Assembly: GCF_021134715.1 (NCBI RefSeq)
Contig: NC_060025.1
Coordinates: 4,650,001-4,714,000 of the forward strand
DNA length: 64,000 nucleotides
From: Daphnia pulex
Lineage: Eukaryota; Arthropoda; Branchiopoda; Diplostraca; Daphniidae
Reading direction: 5' to 3'
The notes under the pieces were generated by a model, which searched no databases, was not told the DNA's origin, and saw only the letters and a list, made by a program, of their open reading frames with translations. A program made the translations under genes and the position numbers. Below are positions 46,151 through 57,184 of the stretch, one piece after another (positions within the stretch are counted from its first letter, which is position 1; the number at the start of each line of letters is the position of its first letter).

Positions 46151-46630
46151 GTGTTCTGAAACCATCAGGTATCTAACAATCTAAGACATTTCGATTGCTT
46201 ACTAAAGGCAAAGGGCAAGGATGATTAAGGAGGCAAGGTCTTTCTATCAGACTTACATTCAAGAGATTTCACAAACAGATCCTTTTCACTGGGTTGACTT
46301 CCAAGAGTTGAGGAAATACATCGTGCATATATATCGTGCTTTGGTCATCTGAGTTTCCATTTTTTATGGTAGTTTGTGTCATTGTGATCCTGTTTATGTG
46401 CGATAAGTGGGACTTTTCGGTAACTATTTGCTAATTTTTGTTATTGTATTTGTCGGCCTATACCCCGCTCTATCTGCACTTTTCAACACTGCCTGAGGCG
46501 TACCCTAGAGCTAAACTTTTCTCTCTTTGTCTAAACACTACCTTCACACGCAAGAATCTCGGGAATGAGACTCTGTAAATTTTTAACGCACTGGAGATAA
46601 GCAGGAAGTGTGGTATGGGCTCTTGAATCT

Positions 46631-46663
46631 CAAGTCAAGTCAAGTCAAGTCAAGTCAAGTCAA
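46631..46663 (+). repeat. CAAGT pentanucleotide microsatellite
   Basis: Six perfect CAAGT units and a partial one, directly in front of a LINE endonuclease fragment. Confidence 0.9.
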
Positions 46664-47130
46664 ACGTCCAACCCCTCGGGGTGTCCGAAGCGGGAAGGCG
46701 GCGAAGAAGGCGAGAGCCGAGAAAAAGTTTCTGCCTTTCGCCCTGATTAATGCTAGATCACTAAACAAGCGAACGAATGTCATCTGCCACCATCTCATCA
46801 CCCATAACCTTGACCTACTGGCCGTGAAAGAGACTAGGCTGAACTAGGATAGTGGTGACGGTGACTTATTGAACGTTTGCCCGGCTGGTTACTCCGCCGT
46901 TCATTCTGTTAGGCTCACAAAGCGCGGCGGTTGCCTTGCTCTTATTCACCGCGACTCCATCCACTCGAAAGTGGTAACGAGATTCTCCTGCAATTCGTTT
47001 GAGCATATATGGTCGTCCTGCTGAGTCTTGACTACTGGATTTCATGTAGCTAAATTCATTGATGGTCTTACAAAAAAAGGAATTCTTTACCCATTCCAAA
47101 GGCTTAGTTTGTCAAAACAAGGCTTGCTTG
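46655..47130 (+). pseudogene. LINE endonuclease fragment (CR1-like)
   Basis: The frame reads LINARSLNKRTNVI, then NLDLLAVKETRLN (catalytic Glu) and, after one stop, AGYSAVHSVR and RGGCLALIHRDS. This is the start of a CR1/L2-type endonuclease. The copy is cut off downstream of about 47000 and no RT follows. Confidence 0.65.
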
Positions 47131-47831
47131 GATACGAAAATTTATTTTAGGAAAAAAAAATGCAAAAAAATGCTGCGTTACTGGATACAAAACAAATTCT
47201 TGTGTGGAAATTTTCAGTTATTCTACCCAGTCCGTAGCCTTACGTTAAATCTGGTTACTTTAGTCGGACTACTTTCAAGGCATTCCAGAGGGTTACATGT
47301 TTCCACCAACTTATTCGTTCGACAAAGGGATGATCTTCAATAAAACAACGTAATTTCTTTTTTAATTTAAAAATCATGCTTTAAAGTTTATTGAAAATAT
47401 TTTTCTCTATATAATCAAATTTTTTGGAAATATATACAACTGTTTGATTCAATATTCCTTTGAGAATCGTTGCGGAAGTTGCAGGCAATAGAAGTGCACA
47501 TGACGAACCATGGACATTGCCATCTATTTGCTATATTTCTGAAAACGAAAAATAAAAAGCAAACTCCACTAGCGCATCTTCTGGATATTTTCACCATGCT
47601 GTACCGCCAAGGAGATTGGATTGCCTAGGTAATGTTTTGTCCGTGGGACTACACTGCAAAAATCCAAAATATTGTAAGAATTACATTACAATTTACTGTT
47701 TTTTCCCCATAGGATAGATTAGTAGTAATTATAGGCTAGTTGATATTATTGCTCTTCGGTGTCCGTTTTATTTAGCCATTTTATCTGGCACCACAGCGTG
47801 GTGAAGCAGATGCGTTATCGCGCTGCGTTGT

Positions 47832-48498
47832 CAGGGGTGCGTCCAAAGTAAAAAAAAGTTAGCTGGGCTTTCTAAGGTGAACGTTAAGACAGCCTGATCA
47901 GAGCTACGTGCTAGCTTGTCACGTGATTGCCTCAGCGACTGCCATTTGCTGGCACAAAGAATTTTCAGCTTCGAAATTCTGGTAGTTTGGCAACAGGGGA
48001 TAACAGGAGAAAAAAGAAAAGAAAATTATTTAAATTTGCCTGTCGTTGTTTTGTTTTTTTCTTTTTTCTTGGGTATCTTACCTACCCTACTTTTTCTTTC
48101 TTCTTTTGTCGTTAGTGTCGACACCCCATGCAAAATATCAAACTGTTGCCAGACAGTTCAAATGAAAGCTTTTCAAATTTTCTGCGAAGCCACAATGCAA
48201 TTACTAGGAAAACAAAATCGATGTTGTTGTCATCAAATGCAAACAACTTCTCTAGGTCGTCAATTTGACCGCAGTTTTTTTTTTTTAATGGCAGGTACAT
48301 ACAACACAGGAAGACCTGACTTTCTTTGTTGCATATACTGTTATTTGGCAAAATAGAAAATAATATTGGACACAAACGATAACAAATAATCGATTCCTTA
48401 CATTGGGAAAATAGAAATTCAAGAAATCAGGATAACCAGGCTGTCTAAACGTTCACCTTAGATAGCTCAGCTAACTTTGGACGTTGGACGCACCCCAG
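47832..48498. mobile_element. Non-autonomous DNA element with about 65-bp inverted ends
   Basis: The left end reads CAGGGGTGCGTCCAA, and the right end is its near complement (GGACGCACCCCAG). Inner matches include AAAGTTAGCTG, CTAAGGTGAACGTT and AGACAGCCTG on both sides. The length is 667 bp. No target duplication is clear, so the superfamily is unassigned; the CAGGG start would suit hAT. Two open frames inside lack any transposase motif. Confidence 0.7.
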
Positions 48499-48499
48499 A

Positions 48500-49560
48500 T
48501 AAATCGGCTAAATAGAATAGCAAAGAGCACTATTTAAAAATCATGCTTGAAAATTTCATGAACATCTTTTTCTTTATTTAAGAAATCATGCTTGAAATGG
48601 AAAAATCCAATTGCCCTAATATGATTTCTTTTTTTTTCAATTTTAACATTTTGAAGATGGAAGCTCACAAAGAACTGGAAGAAAATGGGATTCCATTGTT
48701 TATATTTGTTACGGGACTGAAATAGGAAGAGTAGGTAACGGCTGGAGTACTATTGAGAATTTTACCATTTTCAGTGCGGCTCAATTCGATGATTTAATTA
48801 CGCATCTCTTTTTTATCTCTTTATGAAAATTTAGATTTTGATGGACGCGATCATATAACGACACAAGGAAGATATGTTATGGCTAGAAAACCCCTCGTCT
48901 GAATTATATATTGTGCAAAATTCTAAAGAGCAATTTCTGCAAATTAATAGGCCACTTTTCTCTTTCCTTACAGATTTGCTTCTACACTACAAATAATCCA
49001 TTGAAGATTAAACATCCATAACAACTTTTTTTATGTCACTTCCCAAAAGAAAAAAATTTGAACTTCTCTTAATTCAATTTCACTTTTAATTATTTATTTT
49101 CCTATGTGTCTTCAACTACACTGCAGACTCATATTGATTCAACCCGTTATTTCAGCTTCATGTTTCTCGAATAGACTTTAAAAAGTTGTTTTGTTTTCTT
49201 TTCGCAAGCTAATGTACTTATTCACTTTTACACAACTCATATTTTAGTGTGAACAAATTTTCAAGATTAATTTTCATCTAACTTGACTTTGAATTGGATA
49301 TATTCGCCGTAAATGGTATTATTTTTAATGTCGCTTTGTTGAAAGAAATAATTCTTCGTTTAAGGATGTTATCGCTGCTGGTAAAGCCATACAGGAATGG
49401 GATGGAATGGAGTGGATATAATTGAATTAGGTAATGAAACGGTTATCCGAGAAGAAGATTGTGCCGATGTCTAGATCGTTGTGGACGACTAGAAATGATT
49501 TTAGTTGTGGATGACTAGAAATGAGCGACACTGAATAAACGACAATGATTAAAGAGAAAA
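48500..49560. other. Intergenic, AT-rich
   Basis: No supported gene. Degenerate pieces of the following tandem unit (GACTAGAAATG) appear from 49485. Confidence 0.4.
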
Positions 49561-49565
49561 ACCAT

Positions 49566-50165
49566 GAATGACTAGAAATGGGCGACCACCATATCCATTT
49601 CTGGAAATAGGAAGTCGCCACTTATCACGCCACACAGACTACTCAATTTCTTCATCAATCCATCAATATCTTACTGGATGACTAGGAATGGGCGACCTCC
49701 ATATCCATTTCTGGAAATATGTAGTCACCACTTATCCCGTTACCCAGACTATTCAATTTCATCATCAATCCATCAATATCTTACTGGATGACTAGGAATG
49801 GGCGATCACCACATCCATTTCTGGAAATAGGTAGTCACCACTTATCACGCCACACAGACAACTCAATCCCATCATCAATCCATCAACATCTTACTGGATG
49901 ACTAGAAATGGGCGACCTCCATATCCATTTCTGGAAATATGTAGTCACCACTTATCCCGTTACCCAGACTATTCAATTTCATCATCAATCCATCAATATC
50001 TTACTGGATGACTAGAAATGGGCGACCACCATATTCATTTCTGGAAATAGGTAGGCACCACTTATCCCGCCACCCAGACTACTCAATTTTATCATCAATC
50101 CATCAACATCTTACTGGATGACTAGAAATAGGCAACCACCATATCCATTTCTGGAAATAGGTAGT
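49566..50165 (+). repeat. 110-bp tandem array, about 5.5 copies
   Basis: The landmark GGATGACTAG occurs at 49676, 49786, 49896, 50006 and 50116, and as GAATGACTAG at 49566: exactly 110 bp each time. Copies differ at a few positions (ATAGG/ATATG, CACCAC/CACCTC). Each unit carries a small dyad, AGAAATGG and CCATTTCT, about 17 bp apart. The array ends abruptly at 50165. Confidence 0.95.
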
Positions 50166-50189
50166 TAATTTTAAAAAGGTAAATACAAT

Positions 50190-50760
50190 TTTGTTTCGAA
50201 ATTCCAAAAGTACGTTCTATCGTGCTTTAAGTAGCCTTGTGTGCTTGATTAAAACACAACTAAAACATACAAGTCTTTTGATTATGTTAGCCCTCACCAA
50301 TAACTGTATAGTGAAACTTCTTTTGGTATTTCTGGCGTGCCACATGGAGTAATTAGATGTGTTGCACATCCATAACCGCTGTTACCAAGCAGAAAACCAT
50401 TGCCACAGTGGCTACGGACACCTCCCTATGCTGCTGTATTTAAAAACGTTTAAATCATAACTACTGCCAGGCTTTGTAGCATTAACAGATAAAAAACGAT
50501 TTTTCGCATCACAAATTCCCTGCAAAACCAATTATTTATTTTAACGTTCACCCAAATGAGAGTTGCGCATTCACTATTACCTGAATGTTGATTGAATGAT
50601 AGTTTTATCTGTTAACATAGGTTCTTTCGTGGTGCATTGGACGCACGATTCACACATGTGAACCATGAACACGCCCTATTATTCTGGGCATTCAAGCGAT
50701 GTCATAAAAATCATTTTTTGCCTGAAAAAAAATTTGATTCGTATCACTATGAAATCTTAT
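50190..50760 (-). pseudogene. PIF/Harbinger-type transposase remains
   Basis: The minus strand shows PRIIGRVHGSHV (about 50690), then ERTYVNR-NYHSINIQ, ICDAKNRFLSVNATKPGSSYD (about 50500), GNGFLLGNSGYG and finally TIERTFGIS (about 50215). This is the conserved order of a PIF/Harbinger DDE nuclease, but with stops. The expected first Asp (IDGTH in typical members) is replaced in VHGSHV. The coding remains end next to the tandem array. Confidence 0.7.
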
Positions 50761-51135
50761 AGCTCGTGGAACGTATCGCCATTTCCGGGAAATTGATGTG
50801 GCACTGTGAAATAGCACATGTAGCTCATGTATCACATGTAGCTCGTTAAACTGATGGTTGGAGCAATCTTAAAACATATATCCAACCACTGTTTGAAATG
50901 CACCGCAAATAATGAAATGCCGCATACAATTACAAAGCAATCAAAACTTGATCAGGGGTCAAAATACGTCTAGCCCTTGTTTTTCTTCTCGTCAAATAAG
51001 GTGCTACTCTTCCTGGCTCAAAGAATTAAACATTAGCAAAGAAGATATACCTTTCAAAAAAATGAAAGACCTTTAAAGACTGTAATGAAGTTAATTGAAT
51101 CACGGTCGAATCGAAAAATTTTCCACAGTTTTTCA

Positions 51136-51459
51136 TCATCGAGTAGAGTAAAAGTATCTTTCCGATTCACATATAGAATGGACGAAGACGGTTACGATTA
51201 ATGCGAATCCTCTGTCATTGGTAAATTCGTCCATTTCAACATTGAATGATGAATCGCTTTTCGTCCTACTTCCCATGTTTATTGTTAATCTGAATAATTT
51301 GGTCTGCAATTCATTTGAATCGCGGTGTAACCATGCAAAATTAGCATTGCTTAAGTACCACTTTGGGTCCTCAATCCAACAATTTGTTGGATTGACAAAT
51401 CTATTAAGATAAGTCCAGAAACCTGTAAAGTAAAGTGTGGAAACGAACTTGACTTCCAA
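51136..51459 (-). CDS. Hypothetical open frame, 107 residues
   Basis: The frame has a hydrophobic start (VSTLYFTGFWTYL), aromatic residues in the middle and no known domain. It lies upstream of the PIF/Harbinger remains on the same strand, so it might be a second protein of that element, which often has a Myb-like partner. I see no Myb motif, so this is weak. Confidence 0.2.
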   Translation of the reverse strand: MEVKFVSTLYFTGFWTYLNRFVNPTNCWIEDPKWYLSNANFAWLHRDSNELQTKLFRLTINMGSRTKSDSSFNVEMDEFTNDRGFALIVTVFVHSICESERYFYSTR

Positions 51460-51589
51460 AATTTTATTTTCAGAGTTGGACTTGTAAAGTAAAGTACAGA
51501 AATTCCATTTTCTATGTTTTGGTGTTCGGAATTCGACCTCTGGTATTAGTGGTATTCCCTACGAGTTTTACTTAGTATTTTGGGACGTG

Positions 51590-52990
51590 ATTGCCCCCCA
51601 TTTCCTGGGTATGGTTAATCATGTCCTGGAAAGGGATTCCCTTACACCATCACAGGGACAAGCGGTAATAAGATGAATCCCCAAGTCTTCTGATGCTCGT
51701 AGAATTACGGAGTTTCGGCCCATTTATCTTCTTAACAGCGTAAAAAATCATGGCATCTGTTTCAGCGAGATGGTTAAGACGGTCCCTCGCATCTACAATA
51801 GGACCTCATAAAAAGGGTGGGATAGTGGGCTGACTAATTTCTGACAATTTATGTTTATTTTTGGGAAGTCGTTCAACACGTTGATGTTCATGATTCCGAC
51901 TCTCCAACTACGGGGATGGTAGGCGCTATGGTAGCCATCAATTTTGAAACGGCCAACGATTTGGTAACAGGGATATCTTTTGGAAGATTCTGGATGTCAT
52001 AGGTTATCATGCTCTCTTCGTCGGTTGGCTACAAACTATCTACTTAGTAGCAGATATTTCCCTTGTCGATGTATCTTTTTGTTTTGTATATCGAACCATA
52101 ACTTGTTAGCTTGTCGCATGTTCTCCAGAGAATAAAGGTATTTGATCAAAACCTTACGTCAGAGCGTCAGAGCAGAACGTCAGAGCCTTTTTCGATGACG
52201 TCACATTGTTTTTGTCTTGCGATGAAGACGTTATCAAGGCTGGAGAGGTGCTAGATCTCTTCTGTCAATGGACAACGGCAAGGATGAACAAAAAGTAAAC
52301 AAAAGCCCAAGAACTCGGAAACTGGAGAACCCCGATCGCTGTGGCCAATACTATGGCTTAAATCACCATCGACATTGTCCCTATTAGACATCAAATTTTC
52401 TTCGTCCTTTGTAGAGACAGCTGATGGTGTTTGGAAGGATGCCTTCGGTCACTTGAAAGGCATTTTGCGAGATAATGCTTCTCGTCGATTCACTCTCTAT
52501 CAGATAGCGAATTTTATCAAGACATAGGCTCTCCTCAGAACTGTTTACCGCACAAATTCTTAGATGCAATGACAAGACGGCTGACCGGCCTTTTTTAGTC
52601 ATGAAGAGACCAACTAACCTCCTGCAACCCCTGCATCACATCAAGAATTTTCTGTCATCATCTATGTTGGTACAACGAAACAACTATCGCCAGTGAATCC
52701 AGGAGGTGAGCAGTCCGAAGAAAATTGCAATCCTAAAACCCAACCTGGATTGGAAACGAATCTGGATGGAAACTACAGCCGTGCCTACACACATTAGAGA
52801 AATCATGTTCCTGTTCAACCAGTGACTACTACCTACGAAGAACCGATGCCATCGGATAGACTTCAACATAGATCAAAACTGTCTCTTCCGCAATCAGGAT
52901 TCCAAAACCGATGAGCATCTGACACTACTTGGGACACTATTTGGAAGGAGAGATCCCGAAACCAGATCCCGAGAAAATAAGAAATATAGA
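51590..52990 (+). pseudogene. LINE ORF2 remains (L1/Tx1-like), RT and C-terminal part
   Basis: RT-like text appears near 51680-51760 (IPKSSDARRITEFRPIYLLNSVK). The C-terminal zinc-like part lies near 52770-52930 (VPTHIREIMFLFNQ, then LLPTKNRCHRI and a distal TDEHLTLLG). Between them I can follow only scattered pieces across many stops. Confidence 0.55.
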
Positions 52991-53009
52991 ACCTTTGGGC
53001 TTCCCTCTG

Positions 53010-54130
53010 TCCTCCTGTCCCAAACCAGTAAAATTAGAATAATTGTTTTCATTTTGTTTATTGCTTTTTATTTTGGCAGTTTCCCTCCTTATGTCATTGT
53101 TTATTTTCTATTTCCTTTGTTTGTTTTTTTAACTTCGTCTGCTCCCATACCTAAAATTGTGTTGTTACTTTCTTTTGTTTTGTTCGTGTATCAGTATCAC
53201 TTTCCCAACATCGTCTGCTCCAGGTGTTACTAATCTATGGACTTGGACCATAGGCTATGGATTTATAAAATATGGACTCACCAGAAACTATGGACTCCGC
53301 TAGATGGCGCAGTCTGTCCGAAAGTAGGGTATATTACCCAAATGGCGTTGCTGTCTAAAATAATACTTTTGGTACTAAAAAAATATGACTTTTAGAAAAA
53401 AAACTAAAAGTATACGTTTCGTAAGATGACATTTGGGAGAAAAAATTGAAAGAAAAATTATTTTATGATTTCATTATTGTTTTTAAATTTTTTGATTGAG
53501 TCAACAATGAAAATTATTGGACGAACCACCAAATTTTTTTAATAGTTTTTATTAATGAGTTTTTATTAATTGTTTCACCATTGTAGAGCCATTTTAAAAA
53601 TTAAAGGTATATTCTAAATTAGAGCAACATATTTTAAGAAAACTAACTGACAGAACAAAACCAAGACACTTGCACTCGATTGCCGACTGTGGTATATGCT
53701 CACATTCTTGGTGGAAATATGTTTTGCACATTTTGCACTGTTCCATGATTCAGAATTTTGTTGGAAGAAGGAGGTCTCCAAAGTCGGGGAGAGTCCAAAA
53801 CGCAAGAGACTGGCAGATTAAATTTTTGTTATCTCCAGTTAGAGCGTACTCTCTTTCCAATGGTTGGAAACAGATCCAATGTACCCTTACTCACACAATG
53901 TACTGCGCAATTGTGATCCGTCAAAGCGCAACTCAAACAAAAGCAACTAAAACAATCTAAGTTAAGTCCGAGTAAAGTCGAGTTTTGAGCTAAAGTTAAA
54001 AACTTTCAATCTCAAGTCCGAGTATGATTCCGAACCAAAAAACCTCATTTTTTTCACTGGACTTAACTTAGATAGTGAACCATGTAGGCCCGTAAGTCAG
54101 TTTCAAGGCACCTAAAAGGTATTCTCACGA
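53010..54130. other. Intergenic, low-complexity patches
   Basis: No gene is supported. From 53955 on, short AAGTCCGAGT, AAGTTAAGTC and TCTCAAG-type steps recur irregularly. Confidence 0.4.
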
Positions 54131-54136
54131 ACAACA

Positions 54137-54187
54137 AACTCAACGTTCGGAATTCGACCTCAGGGGTCGAATTCCGAACGTTGAGTT
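54137..54187. repeat. Perfect 23-bp hairpin
   Basis: Arms 54137-54159 and 54165-54187 are exact inverted copies (start AACTCAACGTTCGG) with a 5-base loop. The core GTTCGGAATTCGACCTC also occurs once at about 51525. Confidence 0.9.
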
Positions 54188-54473
54188 GAAAATTGTTTCA
54201 GACTTTAACCGAAGTTGAATTCTGAACCAAAAAATGTCAAGTCAAGTAAGAAACTTGGACTTGAAAACTCAAAAGTCTAGCACTAAAACTAAGTTAAGTC
54301 TCTCAAATCTCAAGGTACCTTTTAGGTTATTTATTTGTATCGCGCCAGATTCCAGGGCCACTAACACTAGAGAACCTAGCGGCAGAAGTGAGAATGGTTA
54401 CCGAAAGTTGTCACAGTTTTTTCCTCTCGCGTTTGCCCACCTCTCCAAATACATCCTGGTCTAAAGCAAAATT

Positions 54474-54650
54474 TTTACAAGGCTCAGTAGGGTTAAAAGT
54501 TCATGAGACAAAGTCATTGATCCACAACGTAGAAGTTTATTTATCACGCGCATCTGGTTAGGATTAAACCACAATCCTTCGTCGGTTAACAGCCGAATGC
54601 GCTAGCCAATTGCGACACCGATGCCTTACTTATAGATTACGACACCTACC
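54474..54650 (-). repeat. tRNA-Asn-derived SINE-like element
   Basis: The minus strand holds a near-complete tRNA: TCGCAATTGGCTAGCGC (A box), anticodon loop CTGTTAAC (GTT, Asn), then GTGGTTTAATCC (a weak B box) and an acceptor-like GATGCG. A 65-bp tail follows that is shared with 29340-29453. The upstream GGTGTCGTAATC is shared with 43575. The altered B box argues against a working tRNA gene. Confidence 0.6.
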
Positions 54651-54733
54651 CGAGGGAAGAAAGGAGAGAAGAGGAAAGTATGAAAAAAGGGGGGGGCACC
54701 CATACTTTCCTCTTCTCTCCTTTCTTCCCTCGG
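54650..54733. repeat. Perfect 33-bp purine/pyrimidine hairpin
   Basis: Arms 54650-54682 (CCGAGGGAAGAAAGGAG and on) and 54701-54733 are exact inverted copies around an 18-base loop with eight G in a row. One strand of each arm is almost all purine. Confidence 0.95.
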
Positions 54734-54734
54734 A

Positions 54735-55770
54735 CTGATTCTCTGTGGATTCCGTCGCAAAAAAAGTAAACAACAAGGGAAAAAAATTTTTAAATACAAG
54801 AAATGCGATCTGGAATCACAAATTGCTACACGTACTAACCAAGATACGTGGCAATTACCTTCCACAAAAAAAAAATAAAAAAAATAACACACTGATTCAC
54901 AAAATCCACTATGTATCGGGAAAAAACACTTTCAGCCCATACAGACAACGCAAAACATGCCGTAAACAACCAGAGAAAATGGCGGACATCGAAACAATTG
55001 ACACTCGAAACCGCGAGGTGAATTGCCTCTATTTGAATATGACTCCCTGCAAACGTTCAGTAGATTCAACAGTCATGAGTTAAAGAGGTAAAGCTGTATG
55101 CGAAGTGCGAAGTATGCGAAGTGAATAAACCAAGATTTTATCAAACAAAAATGGTTTATCACTTATTTTATTTTACAAAAGGCGCGTAAAAAAGCGGCGT
55201 TGCCATGTAGGAAAATTGGTCGCAGGTGTCAAAATTGCGCTACACACCTGCATCTGGATGTCATTTCGCACCAATTGAAGACTTCTGGTCTTTTACCATT
55301 AAACACTAAACAGAGATTTTTTGGCTCTATTTTATGGTATTTTTTGTTTCCACCGGACTCGATTTTGCATTTTCACTTATATTTAGTGCTACAATAGCCC
55401 GCCCCGCTTTGTCTGACTTTGTCTGACCAATTGATGAAGGTCATATGACGTCAGAAAAATCCAACATCATGTGACCTACGCAGAGATAAGGAGATGGCTT
55501 ACTGTGTAAAGTCCAGCAGTCGACATTTTGACCCCTCCCCCTCCTCAGAAGACGAATTCCGACGAATTCGACTGCGCTGCTCCTTCCGGCGAGCTCCGGA
55601 AGCTTTGCCTTACTTTGCGGTATGGGCGGTATCCCGGTATGGTTCAAATCCTGAAGGGGGAGAACTACTGGGAAATGCTAAATAGATATAAGATGCGAAA
55701 AAAGATGTCGAACATCTTTTTTGAGATTAGTGTATTAGTATTTTTTGGGGATTAGTATTAATCGTTTTTA
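54735..55770. other. Intergenic, one dispersed repeat
   Basis: No gene is supported. 55395-55470 matches 28990-29060 in inverse orientation. The plus frame at 54745-55083 has no family features. Confidence 0.4.
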
Positions 55771-56102
55771 TATACCCAGGTAGCACACAGAGCTGTTACA
55801 GACTCATGTAACCGATCTGTTTCACATACTTGTGAAACAGGTCCGTATCAGGCTTGTTACATCTCTGTTTTACAGGAAATTTGTCTGGATTTGCTCTGTT
55901 TTACAGGATTTGGTAAAAGTTTGTTTCACAGATCTGGAACAGATCTGTTATCTTTCTGTAATACATAAATCCGGTTTTTAACTGTACTACAGACCTGTTA
56001 CAGATCTGTTTTTTACTTGAGAAAATTGTTTCTGATTTAGCTTTGTTTCCCATGTTTGTCACTTGTCTGTTTTTACTCTGTATTACCGAGTACAATATGT
56101 TT

Positions 56103-56385
56103 CTGTTCTGTGTCTGTACTCCAGGTCTGGTACGGGTCTGTATTTCCCTTGTAAGACATAAGTCAGTAATAATCTGTTCTGAGTCTGTACCCCAGGTATG
56201 GTGCAGGTCTGTATTTTCTATGTAAAACTTAGTTCAGTGATTATCTGTTCTGTGTTTGTGCGCCAGGTATGTACGGGTCTGTATTTCCCTTGTAACACCT
56301 ATAAGTCAGTAATCATCTTATCTGTGTCTGTATCCCAAGTATGGTACAAGTTTAGATTCCCAATGGAAAACTGAATAAAACGTTT
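56103..56385 (+). repeat. 71-bp tandem array, four units
   Basis: Units start CTGTTCTGTGTCTG (56103), CTGTTCTGAGTCTG (56174), CTGTTCTGTGTTTG (56245) and CTTATCTGTGTCTG (56317). Each continues with CCAGGTMTGGTACRGGTCTG-like text and TTTCC. Confidence 0.8.
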
Positions 56386-56726
56386 TCTTATATGTGTAAT
56401 ATCACTGCAATACCATGCAGTAAGAAGTTACACTCTAATAGTCAATGCAGGGCTAATGGCTATGAGTTTAGTTCAGTAGGTCTACTCGAACAACAACAAT
56501 AGTTGTTTATCCACCGGACGGAGAAGTATCACCTAAATAGGTATAATAAAGACTTGTAATTAGTGTGGGGCCAATCTTGGTCTTGTTACTATCGGAAGAA
56601 ACCAGTGGTAGTCATATGAAGTAATCAGTTTCGTGAGAGAGACATGTCAGACTGTTTGTTGAATGTACAAGTGTAAAACTGTGAAATATAGATCATTATG
56701 AAATATATCTAGAAATTATTAATGAG

Positions 56727-56797
56727 TTACGGTGTAGTGGTTAGCGTATTGGCTTGTGGACTCAGAGGTTGATGGTTCGATTCCAGAGGAAGGCAAA
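56727..56797 (+). other. tRNA-like block inside the element
   Basis: A box GGTGTAGTGGTTAGCG and a good B box GGTTCGATTCC are 34 bases apart. The acceptor and anticodon stems pair poorly, so it is probably a pol III-type relic and not a tRNA gene. Confidence 0.45.
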
Positions 56798-57184
56798 TCT
56801 TTTTTTTTCTTGAAAATCTGTTTTTGGTCTGTAAATCGTGATCCCGTTTTACGGATCTGTCACAGACCTGTATGACAGTCTGTAAAAGTGTGCCACTCCA
56901 AACAATTTACAGACTCTCAAAAACAGATCTGTAACAGACCTGAAACAGAGTCTGTGTGCTACCTGGGTATCCAAAAGGCAAAAACCTGTCTTGCTAGGGA
57001 AGTGTGCAAATTTCGCTTCTCGAAGCTTACAATAAAATTCGTCGCTTTCCATCGAAAACTTGTTTCATGGGATTTCTCCCCAATTCCCAAATGATACATT
57101 CAGATTATTAAACTGTATTATGTATTGCAAGGATCGGAAATATGCCAATAGAGGAGAACGAACAACGAGGTACAAGATGAAATC

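Larger units (their letters stand above)
55774..56968. mobile_element. Non-autonomous DNA element with inverted ends and internal repeats
   Basis: The ends are inverted copies beginning ACCCAGGTAGCACACAGA, each flanked by AT or TA. Inward, both sides carry variants of a CTGTTACAGATCTGT-type motif. The interior contains a 71-bp tandem array and a tRNA-like block, with no transposase. The length is 1195 bp. The superfamily is not assigned; a TA duplication would suit Tc1/mariner-like movement. Confidence 0.75.

Noticed and set aside
49566..50165. Regular direct repeats resembling a CRISPR array
   Set aside because: The units are 110 bp head-to-tail with no variable spacers, and the genome is eukaryotic; this is a minisatellite.
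56727..56797. A working tRNA gene (His-like GTG in the loop)
   Set aside because: A and B boxes are good, but the anticodon and acceptor stems do not pair and it lies inside a repeat-rich element.
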